Of a stretch of 64,000 nucleotides of DNA, positions 30,248 through 39,303 are shown piece by piece. The stretch's first letter is position 1; the number at the start of each line of letters is the position of its first letter. The position numbers were made by a program, and so were the translations under genes. The stretch is taken from contig CP013614.1 in NCBI GenBank assembly GCA_001465115.1, forward strand, positions 1,798,001 to 1,862,000. Reading direction: 5' to 3'. The notes under the pieces were generated by a model that was not told where the DNA came from, made no database searches, and saw only the letters and a program-made list of their open reading frames with translations. The DNA is from Enterococcus silesiacus. GTDB lineage: Bacteria; Bacillota; Bacilli; Lactobacillales; Enterococcaceae.

Positions 30248-32491
30248 TTATATTTTTTCAATCGGAGCAAATGCTGCTAATAAGCGCTTGATCCCTTTTT
30301 CCGGGAAAGCAACATCTAGTTCTAAGTCTTTAGCGGTACCACCAACTCGAACGACTGTGCCGGTTCCCCACGCCTTATGTCTGACTTTATCTCCTGCTTG
30401 CCAGGCCATTGATTCCCCGCCACTTTCAACTTTATCCGTTACCGGCTGCTTCGTTGGCTGCGCATAGGCTGGTTTAAACACTTTCGGTTCAAAGGTTCTA
30501 GCAGGTGCTTTTGGTGCTGCGATCGAACCTTGTAAGTCTAATAATTCTTCATCGATTTCATCTAAGAAACGACTTGGACGATTGTATTGTGTTTTCCCAT
30601 ATAAGGTGCGAGAAAAAGCATTGGATATATATAATACTTCTTCGGCGCGAGTGATTCCCACATATGCAAGTCGACGTTCTTCTTCTAGTTCGCTTTCTTC
30701 TAACATTGCACGAGATAACGGGAAGACCCCTTCTTCCAATCCAATCAAGAATACAACAGGAAATTCAAGTCCTTTAGCTGCATGTAATGTCATCAACGTT
30801 ACTTGAGAAGTACTTTCTTCTAAATTATCTAAATCTGAAACAAGCGCTAAATCGTTTAAGAATACGGCTAATTTTTCATCGGGTGCATCTGCTTCTTCTT
30901 CATCTTGGCGTTCATAACGTTTATCAAATTCTTGGGTAACCGTTAAAAATTCATCCAAGTTTTCTAGGCGTGCTTGAGATTCTAAATTATTTTGTCTGAC
31001 TAATTCTTCACGGTAGCCACTGCGTTCCAGCACTTCTTTCACCAATTCAGTAATCGTCAAATAAGGAATCATCTGTGTCAAATCTTGGATCATCATGCCA
31101 AAGCTACCTAACTCTTTACCAGCCTTACCTGAAATATTTGCTAGATCCACATTTTGTGACGCTTCGAGTAATGACCAACCATGCATCTGAGAGAAACTTC
31201 TTAATTTCTCAACAGAGCTTTTGCCAATGCCTCGTTTTGGTTCATTGACTACCCGTTCAAAGCTAAGTGAGTCCATTGGATTGGAAATAATATTTAAATA
31301 ACCTAAGATATCTTTGATTTCTTTACGATCATAGAATTTATGCCCGCCGACCATGGTATAAGGAATATTGGATTTAAGCAACATTTCTTCCATCACCCGA
31401 GATTGGGCATTCGTACGGTATAACACAGCAAAATCGCCATAAATTCGGTCTCTTTCACGCATTTCTTTTTGGATCTGGCCCACGATAAACTGCGTTTCAT
31501 CCCGTTCGTTATCGCCACGGTAATAAACAATTTTTTCTCCGTCAGTATTTTCTGTCCATAATTGTTTGTCTCGACGATTGCTATTGTTTTTGATGACATT
31601 ATTAGCCGCATCTAGAATTTTTTTGGTAGAGCGGTAATTTTGTTCCAACAGGATGACAGACGCATTAGGGTAGTCTTTTTCAAAATCTAAGATATTCTGC
31701 ATGTCTGCTCCACGCCAGCCGTATATACTTTGGTCAGCATCGCCCACGACACATAAATTTTTGAAACGTGCCGCCAACATATTGACTAAGGTGTATTGAG
31801 CATGGTTGGTATCTTGGTACTCATCTACATGGATATAATGGAATTTATTTTGATAATAATTCAATGAATCTGGATGTTCATTAAATAAACGAATCGTATT
31901 CATGATCAAGTCGTCAAAGTCCATACACTGATTATTTCTTAATTCTTTTTGATACATCTTGTAGCATTTTGCGACAACTTCTTCATAAGGTGTTCCTTGT
32001 AATTCTTCAACCTTTTCAGGAGTCTGTAGCTCATTTTTGGCATTACTGATCGTGCCTAGAATCGAGCGGGGATCGTATTTCTTTAAATCAATGTTTAGTT
32101 CATTCAAAATCCGTTTCATCAACGTTCGTTGTTCAGAAGTATCGATGATCGTAAAGTTGCGGTTATAGCCGATATGGTCAACATCTCGACGTAAAATCCG
32201 TACACACATTGAGTGAAATGTTGAAACCCACACATCATTTCCGCCAACTTCTAATAATTTCCCAACCCGCTCTCTCATCTCTTTTGCAGCTTTATTCGTA
32301 AAAGTGATTGCTAAAATATTCCATGGATTCACATCTTTTTCTTCAATTAAATAGGCAATACGGTGAGTTAGAACTCTAGTTTTTCCACTGCCTGCACCCG
32401 CCATAACTAATAAAGGCCCTTCAGTATGCAGAACGGCTTCTTTTTGTCTCGGATTCATACCTTGGATCAAGGCGTTTTCTTGTGCCATCAT
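30248..32491 (-). CDS. pcrA: ATP-dependent DNA helicase PcrA (UvrD/Rep family)
   Basis: A 747-residue SF1A helicase: Walker [11 protein letters not shown] (about 33), Walker B VDEYQDTN, motif [22 protein letters not shown], and motifs V/VI ([24 protein letters not shown]). The C-terminal Tudor-like part ([14 protein letters not shown]) contacts RNA polymerase in homologues. It acts in repair and clears transcription complexes. The first of two adjacent ATGs (32491, 32488) is used; GAGAGGA is 5-8 bases upstream. Confidence 0.96.
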   Translation of the reverse strand: MMAQENALIQGMNPRQKEAVLHTEGPLLVMAGAGSGKTRVLTHRIAYLIEEKDVNPWNILAITFTNKAAKEMRERVGKLLEVGGNDVWVSTFHSMCVRILRRDVDHIGYNRNFTIIDTSEQRTLMKRILNELNIDLKKYDPRSILGTISNAKNELQTPEKVEELQGTPYEEVVAKCYKMYQKELRNNQCMDFDDLIMNTIRLFNEHPDSLNYYQNKFHYIHVDEYQDTNHAQYTLVNMLAARFKNLCVVGDADQSIYGWRGADMQNILDFEKDYPNASVILLEQNYRSTKKILDAANNVIKNNSNRRDKQLWTENTDGEKIVYYRGDNERDETQFIVGQIQKEMRERDRIYGDFAVLYRTNAQSRVMEEMLLKSNIPYTMVGGHKFYDRKEIKDILGYLNIISNPMDSLSFERVVNEPKRGIGKSSVEKLRSFSQMHGWSLLEASQNVDLANISGKAGKELGSFGMMIQDLTQMIPYLTITELVKEVLERSGYREELVRQNNLESQARLENLDEFLTVTQEFDKRYERQDEEEADAPDEKLAVFLNDLALVSDLDNLEESTSQVTLMTLHAAKGLEFPVVFLIGLEEGVFPLSRAMLEESELEEERRLAYVGITRAEEVLYISNAFSRTLYGKTQYNRPSRFLDEIDEELLDLQGSIAAPKAPARTFEPKVFKPAYAQPTKQPVTDKVESGGESMAWQAGDKVRHKAWGTGTVVRVGGTAKDLELDVAFPEKGIKRLLAAFAPIEKI

Positions 32492-32651
32492 CAACGTCCT
32501 CTCTCTTTTTTCAATCTTATACATTATACCAAATATAGGACAAAAATTCTTTAATAATGATGGAATTCTTGGAACAATATTTTCTTTTTGGGTGATGGCA
32601 ATTATAGTGACAAATCAACTTTACTTATTGTTTTTATGGATTTCAGGGGAA

Positions 32652-32681
32652 ATAAAAAACTCACTCGGTAACGAGTGAGAC
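32652..32681 (-). terminator. Degenerate terminal CRISPR repeat acting as an intrinsic terminator
   Basis: On the minus strand, CTCACTCGTTACCGAGTGAG folds into a perfect 8-bp stem with a four-base loop and is followed directly by TTTTTTATTT. It keeps the 5' GTCTCACTC and the stem of the CRISPR repeat but has replaced the 3' handle. It is the last (leader-distal) repeat, 35 bp beyond the last intact one, so it should end the pre-crRNA. The flanking gap 32525-32640 up to the pcrA leader contains no gene. Confidence 0.7.
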
Positions 32682-32716
32682 GATTTGATTTACAAAAAAA
32701 TAAAGGGAATATGAAG

Positions 32717-33493
32717 ATTTCAATCCACTCACTCAATAAAGAGTGAGACTAATATTCTAGTTACTGCTTGGGAAACGCAGCGAATTTCAATCCACTCACT
32801 CAATAAAGAGTGAGACCATTTTGAGTGCAGTAAAAGGGATAACTTTCTTATTTCAATCCACTCACTCAATAAAGAGTGAGACCAGTCAAACAAATTGAGA
32901 TTCCGGCTGTTCGCAATATTTCAATCCACTCACTCAATAAAGAGTGAGACAATCAAACTCAAAACATATGGATTACTAACAGCTTATTTCAATCCACTCA
33001 CTCAATAAAGAGTGAGACCCGCTCGTTTAAATGATAACCCATTGATGGGTTGATTTCAATCCACTCACTCAATAAAGAGTGAGACGCTTTCTTACCAGTA
33101 TGTAAGGCGTTCTTAGATTTATTTCAATCCACTCACTCAATAAAGAGTGAGACTTGTTATATAGCGGATATTAGGAGGTAGTGAAATATTTCAATCCACT
33201 CACTCAATAAAGAGTGAGACGTTTGCGGCCGCTATCATCTGCATCATCACGAAAAAATTTCAATCCACTCACTCAATAAAGAGTGAGACCAAAACGCCTA
33301 AAGTTTGCATTGCTCGTGTGATAAATTTCAATCCACTCACTCAATAAAGAGTGAGACATATGGATCTGCTAGATATGCCACAGATGCTGAAATGATTTCA
33401 ATCCACTCACTCAATAAAGAGTGAGACTTAGATACATAGTCTTCATCATTAACACAAACAATTTCAATCCACTCACTCAATAAAGAGTGAGAC
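32717..33493 (-). CRISPR. Orphan type I-C-like CRISPR array, 12 intact repeats
   Basis: Twelve identical 33-bp repeats start at 32717, 32784, 32850, 32918, 32986, 33053, 33121, 33188, 33257, 33325, 33395 and 33461, separated by eleven unique spacers of 33-37 bp. A thirteenth, degenerate repeat at about 32649-32681 adds one more 35-bp spacer. Read on the minus strand the repeat starts GTCTCACTC, contains the CTCACTC/GAGTGAG stem and ends GGATTGAAAT, which is the type I-C repeat form with its 3' handle. This orientation puts the leader at the right (33494-33655) and the decayed repeat at the far end, as expected. No cas gene occurs within the window. Confidence 0.96.
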
Positions 33494-33655
33494 TGTGAAA
33501 AAGTAATAAACAATTTACATATCTACTATTTCTCTGCATTGCATCTATCCAAAAATGTGAATTCAATGAGAAAAAGACCTGTTTAATACCTATTTTCACC
33601 AAAATTCTGGTGCGGGTCCCCTAGTGATTTCATGTGCACTTGGGGTTCGCACCTG
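33494..33655 (-). promoter_or_regulatory. CRISPR leader with conserved hairpin
   Basis: An AT-rich stretch next to the newest repeat, preceded on the minus strand by an inverted repeat at 33609-33653 (GGTGCGAACCCC ... GGGGACCCGCACC). This GTGCGAACCC...CGCAC block resembles what I remember of type I-C leaders, where cas2 normally ends just upstream. Here no cas2 remnant is recognisable in 33656-33777, and the alpha-amylase gene follows instead. It should contain the pre-crRNA promoter and the spacer-integration signals. Confidence 0.65.
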
Positions 33656-33777
33656 TTTTACATATACTCTAAATGTTTACTTACTACTCTTAGTATAGTT
33701 ATTCCTTCAATAGAAGTCACGCTCAAATCGACATATCATCCAGTAAAAGTAACGAGCACTGTCTTTCACTGCTCTTC

Positions 33778-35265
33778 CTACATCGTCAAACCGTCAATTC
33801 TTCTACTCAATTTTTCTACAATCTCTTCATTCACATAAACAGAAACTTCTCCGCCATTCACTGGAAATGTGCCACCACCAGTTTCATCCAATGTGACTTT
33901 TGTATCATTATTACCCAAAATATCAACAAATATTTTCCCAGCATGTATCGCACTGATTGTCATATTCTTTTCGCCTGCCTGAGCATTGGTCATTACGACA
34001 GCGTAGCCCGATTGCTCTCGATCAAACGTCCCTGTTCTTATCCATCCAACCACGTTGGGATCATCAAAATAATCCATTTCACTGCCGTAAGCTAGCTGTT
34101 CACGAATTTTTAACAATAGTTCTAAATCTTTCCCCACAGCGTCCACACCTTGAGACGGAATTCCAAATAGATCGCCCCAAAAGACAACTGGTGTCCCAGC
34201 TTTTCGCAACAAAATTAACGCATAAGCATGAACTTTAAACCAACCATCAACCCATGATTCCAAACTTTGGCCTTTTTGCGTATCATGATTATCAACAAAG
34301 GTGACCGCCCATTCTGAGCGCTCTTTTGCCAAAGTTCCTTCAAAAATATTTCGCATATCATAGTGACCGTCAGAGTTTGCTGCCTCATAAAAATGATAAT
34401 GCAAAGGAACATCAAATAGAGAAATCAACGTTCCAGAACTATCAATATAATTCGTTAATTTCTCCAACTCACCATTCCAATATTCACCAACGACAAATAA
34501 ATCATTGCCTTTTTCTTTTCTTCTATTTATTAACCAATCGACGAAATAATTAAACTGAATATGTTTTACTGCATCTAAACGGTAGCCATCAACATCTGTC
34601 AATTCTTGATACCACTGTCCCCATCTATTTAACTGCTCAACTGTTTCAGAATACTCCATATCTAAATTACAACCCATCAAATAATCATAATTGCCATTTT
34701 CATTGTCAACTTCTTCATCCCAACCTTTTCCATCAAAATTGAAAATCCCATGATCCTGTCTACGATCATCAAAATCGACACCTGAAAAATTTTTCCACGT
34801 CCAAGTATAATCATTATATTTCTGATTTCTTCCTGGAAAAGTAAATTTCGTCCATGCTGAAATTTCTTCTTCACCACTAAGTGCTTCATTTCGATTATCA
34901 GGGCGATATTTTATAGCTGAAACTGTCTCTTCTTCATCTGCTCCCATAAAATGATCAAAAACAATATCACCATAAACTTCCATCCCATTCGCTTTTAATG
35001 TTTTAATACATTTTAAATACTCTTCTATAGTACCGTACTTAGTCGGAATCGTTCCTTGTTGATCAAATTCACCTAAATCGTATAAATCATAAGGTCCATA
35101 CCCTACATCTTCTACACCACTTGCTCCTTTATAGGCTGGCGGAAGCCAAACGCCATTGATTCCCATATTATGTAATTCTTCTGCTAATTCAGTCAGACGT
35201 TGCCAATGTTGACTATCTGCCGGCAGATACCATTCAAATCCTTGTAAAATTGTACGATTATTCAT
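33778..35265 (-). CDS. Cytoplasmic alpha-amylase (GH13 family)
   Basis: A 495-residue glycoside hydrolase that opens MNNRTILQGFEWYLPAD, with no signal peptide, so intracellular. The GH13 signature regions are present: DIVFDHFMGA (I), GYRLDAVKHI with the nucleophile Asp (II), VVGEYWNGE with the acid/base Glu (III) and FVDNHDTQ (IV). Resembles the B. licheniformis-type amylase subfamily in the barrel; expected to hydrolyse maltodextrins taken up by the cell. The ATG at 35265 follows GGAGGG; longer starts lack support. Its 3' end faces the CRISPR leader at 123 bp. Confidence 0.92.
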   Translation of the reverse strand: MNNRTILQGFEWYLPADSQHWQRLTELAEELHNMGINGVWLPPAYKGASGVEDVGYGPYDLYDLGEFDQQGTIPTKYGTIEEYLKCIKTLKANGMEVYGDIVFDHFMGADEEETVSAIKYRPDNRNEALSGEEEISAWTKFTFPGRNQKYNDYTWTWKNFSGVDFDDRRQDHGIFNFDGKGWDEEVDNENGNYDYLMGCNLDMEYSETVEQLNRWGQWYQELTDVDGYRLDAVKHIQFNYFVDWLINRRKEKGNDLFVVGEYWNGELEKLTNYIDSSGTLISLFDVPLHYHFYEAANSDGHYDMRNIFEGTLAKERSEWAVTFVDNHDTQKGQSLESWVDGWFKVHAYALILLRKAGTPVVFWGDLFGIPSQGVDAVGKDLELLLKIREQLAYGSEMDYFDDPNVVGWIRTGTFDREQSGYAVVMTNAQAGEKNMTISAIHAGKIFVDILGNNDTKVTLDETGGGTFPVNGGEVSVYVNEEIVEKLSRRIDGLTM

Positions 35266-35355
35266 ACGTATCCCTCCGATTTGTCTTATCTTCATTAAGC
35301 CAAAGAACAAACCTCTTTGTCAAATAATAAAATTTTGGTTTATTTCTCTCTATAG

Positions 35356-35405
35356 TGATCGTTTTAAGTTGCAATTGATCGTTTTTGACCGTTTTTGATT
35401 GCATC
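35356..35405 (+). promoter_or_regulatory. Phased direct repeats, putative FruR operator
   Basis: TGATCGTTTT at 35356 and 35376, TGACCGTTTT at 35386 and a partial TGATTGCATC at 35396: repeats on a 10-bp grid, i.e. on one face of the helix. They run into the -35 box at 35399. DeoR-type fructose repressors bind tandem repeats of this kind, so autoregulation of fruRKA is likely (inference). Confidence 0.65.
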
Positions 35406-35427
35406 AATAATTTAGATATGCTATTAT
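35399..35427 (+). promoter_or_regulatory. Putative promoter of fruRKA
   Basis: TTGCAT, 17-bp spacer, TATTAT, ending 23 bp before the fruR ATG (35451) with AAAGAGG as ribosome-binding site. The -35 overlaps the operator-like repeats. Confidence 0.6.
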
Positions 35428-35450
35428 AGTCATTGAAAAGAGGTGTGAAA

Positions 35451-36203
35451 ATGCTTACAGAGGAAAGACACCAAGCAATTTTACGTTTATTAGATCAACA
35501 ACCTGTCGTTAAATCACAAGAATTATCCACGCTCCTTAACGCTTCTGAGTCAACAATCCGTCGAGATTTACAGGAATTAGAAGACGCAGAATTATTAGAA
35601 CGTGTACACGGTGGCGCCAAACGAATTTTAGATTTAGGTTTTGAGCAAAATATGACTGAAAAATCAGTCAAAAACACGCAAGAAAAACAAATAATTGCAT
35701 CACTAGCTGCTCAATTCGTTCATGATGGCGACGTTATTTACCTGGATGCAGGATCAACCACTTTAGAAATGTTGCCATTTTTAGCAGGTAAAAATATCAC
35801 AGTTGTTACAAATTCAGTCCATCATGCAGCAAAACTTGGTGATTTAAACATCAATACCATCATTCTTGGCGGATCGCTAAAGTTAACAACAAAGGCTATC
35901 ACGGGTTCAACAGGAATGGAACAGCTCAGTCATTTTCGCTTCAATAAAGTTTTTATGGGCATGAACGGCGCCCATCTTGAATTTGGTTTAACAACTCCTG
36001 ATCCTGAAGAAGCAGCTTTGAAGCGCCTAGCCATCGCTCAAGCTGAAGAAGCATATGTTTTGATCGACCAATCAAAACTCAATAAAGTAACTTTCACAAA
36101 GGTAACCGATCTGGAAGACGTAATCCTTCTAACAAATCAGTGTTCATCAGAATTACTTGAACAATTCCAGAAAAAAACAACAATCAAGGAGGCAGCGCAA
36201 TGA
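35451..36203 (+). CDS. fruR: DeoR-family fructose operon repressor
   Basis: A 250-residue regulator: N-terminal DeoR winged helix-turn-helix (MLTEERHQAILRLLDQQ, SESTIRRDLQELE, VHGGA at about 53) and a C-terminal ribose-isomerase-like sugar-phosphate sensor domain (DAGSTTLEMLPFL, DQSKLNKVTF). The ATG at 35451 was preferred over an earlier GTG because GAGGTG is correctly spaced. It overlaps fruK by four bases (ATGA). By context the inducer should be fructose-1-phosphate. Confidence 0.92.
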   Translation: MLTEERHQAILRLLDQQPVVKSQELSTLLNASESTIRRDLQELEDAELLERVHGGAKRILDLGFEQNMTEKSVKNTQEKQIIASLAAQFVHDGDVIYLDAGSTTLEMLPFLAGKNITVVTNSVHHAAKLGDLNINTIILGGSLKLTTKAITGSTGMEQLSHFRFNKVFMGMNGAHLEFGLTTPDPEEAALKRLAIAQAEEAYVLIDQSKLNKVTFTKVTDLEDVILLTNQCSSELLEQFQKKTTIKEAAQ

Positions 36204-37114
36204 TCTATACAGTGACATTAAATCCTTCAATCGACTATATCGTTCATGTAGAAGGTCTTAAATTAGGCGACTTGAACCGAATGACCAATGACTTTAAGTT
36301 ACCTGGCGGCAAAGGCATCAACGTTTCAAGAATCTTAAAAAGAATCCAAGCTGAATCAACAGCACTTGGTTTTTTGGGCGGTTTTACAGGAAATTTCATT
36401 TCTGACTGGCTGACAAAAGAACAAATCCAAACGAATTTTACAATGGTTCAAGAAGATACTCGAATCAATATTAAACTAAAATCTGAAACAGAAACTGAAA
36501 TCAACGGATTGGGTCCTGCTATCAGCAACGAAGAAATGCAAGACCTGAAACAAGCACTGAGTGCAATTTCCTCCGATGATGTCGTCGTTTTATCCGGAAG
36601 TACACCAGCAACGCTTCGAACAGGTTTCTATGAAGAGCTGATTCAAATTATCAAAGATAAAGAGGCTGATTTTGTCATTGATACCACTGGTAAAGATTTA
36701 TTAAATGCTCTACCGCAAAAGCCTTTACTGATCAAACCAAACAACCATGAACTGGCTGAATTATTTGGCGTAGAATTTCAAACCATGGAGGATATCTTAC
36801 CATTTGGAGAACGTTTATTAGAAGATGGTGCACAACATGTGATCATTTCAATGGCTGGCGACGGTGCTTTATTGTTCACTAAAAACGGTATTTATCGTTC
36901 AAACGTGTTAAAACGGCCATTGAAAAACTCTGTTGGCGCTGGAGATTCGATGATTGCCGGATTTGTAGGCACATTTGCTAAAAATAACGATCCAATTGAA
37001 GCGTTTAAATGGGGCGTGGCCTGTGGGAGCGCTACTGCTTTTTCAGATGACTTAGCATCTACTGACCTTATCAATGAATTGATTTCAGAAGTAGAAATTG
37101 AAAAAATCAAGTAA
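36200..37114 (+). CDS. fruK: 1-Phosphofructokinase
   Basis: A 304-residue PfkB-family sugar kinase: substrate motif LPGGKGINVSRILK (about 36), anion hole and catalytic base in NSVGAGDSMIAGF (about 245-257). Converts fructose-1-phosphate from the PTS into fructose-1,6-bisphosphate. Translationally coupled to fruR upstream and followed 22 bp later by fruA. Confidence 0.95.
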   Translation: MIYTVTLNPSIDYIVHVEGLKLGDLNRMTNDFKLPGGKGINVSRILKRIQAESTALGFLGGFTGNFISDWLTKEQIQTNFTMVQEDTRINIKLKSETETEINGLGPAISNEEMQDLKQALSAISSDDVVVLSGSTPATLRTGFYEELIQIIKDKEADFVIDTTGKDLLNALPQKPLLIKPNNHELAELFGVEFQTMEDILPFGERLLEDGAQHVIISMAGDGALLFTKNGIYRSNVLKRPLKNSVGAGDSMIAGFVGTFAKNNDPIEAFKWGVACGSATAFSDDLASTDLINELISEVEIEKIK

Positions 37115-37136
37115 CTTAAGAAAAGAGGGAATAAAA

Positions 37137-39058
37137 ATGAACATCAAAGACTTACTTGTCAAAGACGTGATGATCATGGATCTGCAAGCAACTGACAAAA
37201 AAATGCAATCGATGAAATGGTCCAAAAAATGTACGATGGTGGTAGAATTTCTGATATTGAAACGTACAAAGAAGGAATTTTAGCCCGTGAAGCGCAAACG
37301 TCAACTGGTCTTGGCGATGGAATTGCGATGCCCCATGCCAAAAATAGTGCGGTGAAAGAAGCCACTGTTTTATTTGCTAAAAGTAACAAGGGTGTCGATT
37401 ACGAAGCGCTAGACGGTCAACCAACTTACCTATTCTTTATGATTGCCGCTCCAGAAGGCGCTAACGATACTCACTTACAAGCTTTAGCTGCCCTATCTCG
37501 CCTATTGATCGATCCAGATTTTGTAGCGAAATTAAAAGAAACTACAACACCAGAAGATGTTCAAAGCCTGTTTCAATCGGCTGAAGAGGCCAAAGAAGCA
37601 CAAGAGAAACAAGAACAATTAGAAGAAACAACTAAAAACAATCAGGATACTGATCGTAAATTCGTTGTTGCCGTTACAGCTTGCCCTACTGGTATCGCTC
37701 ATACCTATATGGCCGAAGATGCTTTAAAGAAAAAAGCCAAAGAAATGGGCATTGACATCAAAGTTGAAACAAATGGTTCTGAAGGAATCAAAAATCGGCT
37801 AACAGCTGAAGATATTGCTCGTGCTGATGGCGTGATCGTTGCCGCTGATAAAAAAGTTGAAATGAATCGTTTTGACGGAAAAGAATTAGTCAATCGTCCA
37901 GTGAGTGATGGGATTCGTAAAACAGAAGAATTAATCACTTTAGCAACTAGTGGTACTGCTCCGACTTTCCATAGTTCTGAATCAGATTCAAGTGAAGAAG
38001 ATGGATCAGCTGATGGTTCAGTCGGTTCAAGAATCTATAAAGATTTGATGAACGGTGTTTCACATATGCTTCCATTCGTCATTGGTGGTGGGATTGCCAT
38101 TGCCCTTTCATTTATGATCGATCAATTTATCGGTGTTCCTCAAGATCAGTTAAGTATGCTTGGTAATTATAATGAAGCAGCTTCTTGGTTCAATCAAATT
38201 GGAGCTGCGGCATTTGGCTTTATGTTACCCGTTTTAGCTGGATTTATTGCTTCAAGTATTGCTGATCGCCCAGGCTTGATCGTAGGTTTTGCAGCTGGTG
38301 CGTTAGCCAATACAGGTGGTGCTGGTTTCCTAGGTGCTTTAGTCGGCGGGTTCTTAGCTGGATACGTTATTATTTTCTTGAAGAAACTTTTCAAAGGCTT
38401 GCCTAAATCACTTGATGGTATTAAAACAATTTTATTTTATCCGGTTTTTGGTCTACTGATTACTGGTGGTTTAATGCTTTTAGTCAATGTTCCAATGAAA
38501 GTTATCAATGATGGTTTAAATGGTTTCTTATTAAGTTTAGATGGAACAAACGCGGCACTTTTAGGTGCCCTACTTGGTGGAATGATGGCGATTGACTTAG
38601 GTGGTCCAATCAATAAAGCTGCTTACGTGTTCGGTACAGCTTCGATTGCGGCGACTGTTACAGAAGGCGGCAGTATCATTATGGCCTCTGTTATGGCCGG
38701 TGGTATGGTTCCCCCATTAGCTATTTTTATTGCAACATTGATCTTCAAAAATAAATTTACGAAAGATCAAAAAGATGCTGGATTGACCAACTTAGTGATG
38801 GGACTATCATTTGTTACTGAAGGCGCAATTCCATTTGCGGCAGCTGATCCAATACGGGTTATCCCAAGCTTTGTTGTTGGTTCAGCATTAGCTGGCGGCT
38901 TAGTCGGTGGTTTTGGCATTCGCCTCCTAGCTCCTCATGGCGGGATTTTTGTAGCTCTGTTGCTTAGTCATCCAATCTTGTACTTGGTATTTATCGCAAT
39001 TGGTGCCGTTGTTTCTGCATTAATTTTAGGAATTGTAAAAAAACCAGTTACACAATAA
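37137..39058 (+). CDS. fruA: PTS fructose transporter EIIABC, with an apparent frameshift
   Basis: Fructose phosphotransferase permease. The ATG at 37137 (AAGAGGGA upstream) opens MNIKDLLVKDVMIMDLQATD, the normal EIIA start, but the frame is lost at an A7 run (37197-37203) and the remainder reads on in another frame from about 37204. Adding one A would give a 640-residue protein: EIIA with active His in GIAMPHAKN, EIIB with active Cys in VTACPTGIAHTYMAE and a multi-pass EIIC (from about 300). As written, only an N-terminally shortened product could start at ATG 37217, which lacks a ribosome-binding site. The catalytic His lies after the break. May be a sequencing error, a true lesion or a slippage site. 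Confidence 0.88.
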
Positions 39059-39071
39059 ACGTTTTATTAAG

Positions 39072-39116
39072 CCTCAATGGTGGAGAGTCCGTTCTCTTTG
39101 CCTTGAGGTTTTTTCT
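39072..39116 (+). terminator. Intrinsic terminator of the fru operon
   Basis: Imperfect stem CCTCAA...GAGAG / CTCT...TTGAGG followed by TTTTTT, 14 bp after the fruA stop. Confidence 0.8.
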
Positions 39117-39265
39117 TTAATAAAAACTTGTTATTTTGAGATTATATCATTCGCTTTAAAAAAAAATCTATATTAAACTATAGTTGAGAAGCAGACACTC
39201 CTTACGCGTTAACTATTTCTTCACTAGAACAATAATCATTTTAAAAAAATGATCAGAAAGGATGA

Positions 39266-39297
39266 CTATAATGATTTTTCATTATAGCGGTTTTTTT
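39266..39297 (+). terminator. Terminator-like hairpin in the SDR leader
   Basis: Nine-bp perfect stem CTATAATGA / TCATTATAG with a TTTT loop, followed by CGG and T7. It ends three bases before the SDR start codon and overlaps the leader ORF, so it looks like an attenuator rather than the end of a gene. Confidence 0.65.
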
Positions 39298-39303
39298 ATA
39301 TGA
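39271..39303 (+). CDS. Putative 10-residue leader peptide MIFHYSGFFI
   Basis: ATG at 39271 has AGAAAGGATG 7-12 bases upstream and encodes MIFHYSGFFI, stopping at TGA 39301-39303, which overlaps the ATG of the SDR gene (39300) as ATGA. The SDR gene itself has no ribosome-binding site of its own, so its translation may depend on this leader. The frame passes through the terminator-like hairpin, and a ribosome on it would unfold that hairpin. Confidence 0.5.
   Translation: MIFHYSGFFI

Noticed and set aside
33019..33052. Spacer containing an AACCCATTGATGGGTT palindrome
   Set aside because: A chance or target-derived palindrome inside one spacer; the array spacing is unaffected, so it is not a separate element.
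33632..33838. Short plus-strand frame across the CRISPR leader and the amylase 3' end
   Set aside because: No ribosome-binding site, overlaps the leader hairpin and the amylase coding strand, and its composition is that of antisense sequence. Not a cas2 remnant: no cas2-like C-terminus in any frame of 33656-33777.
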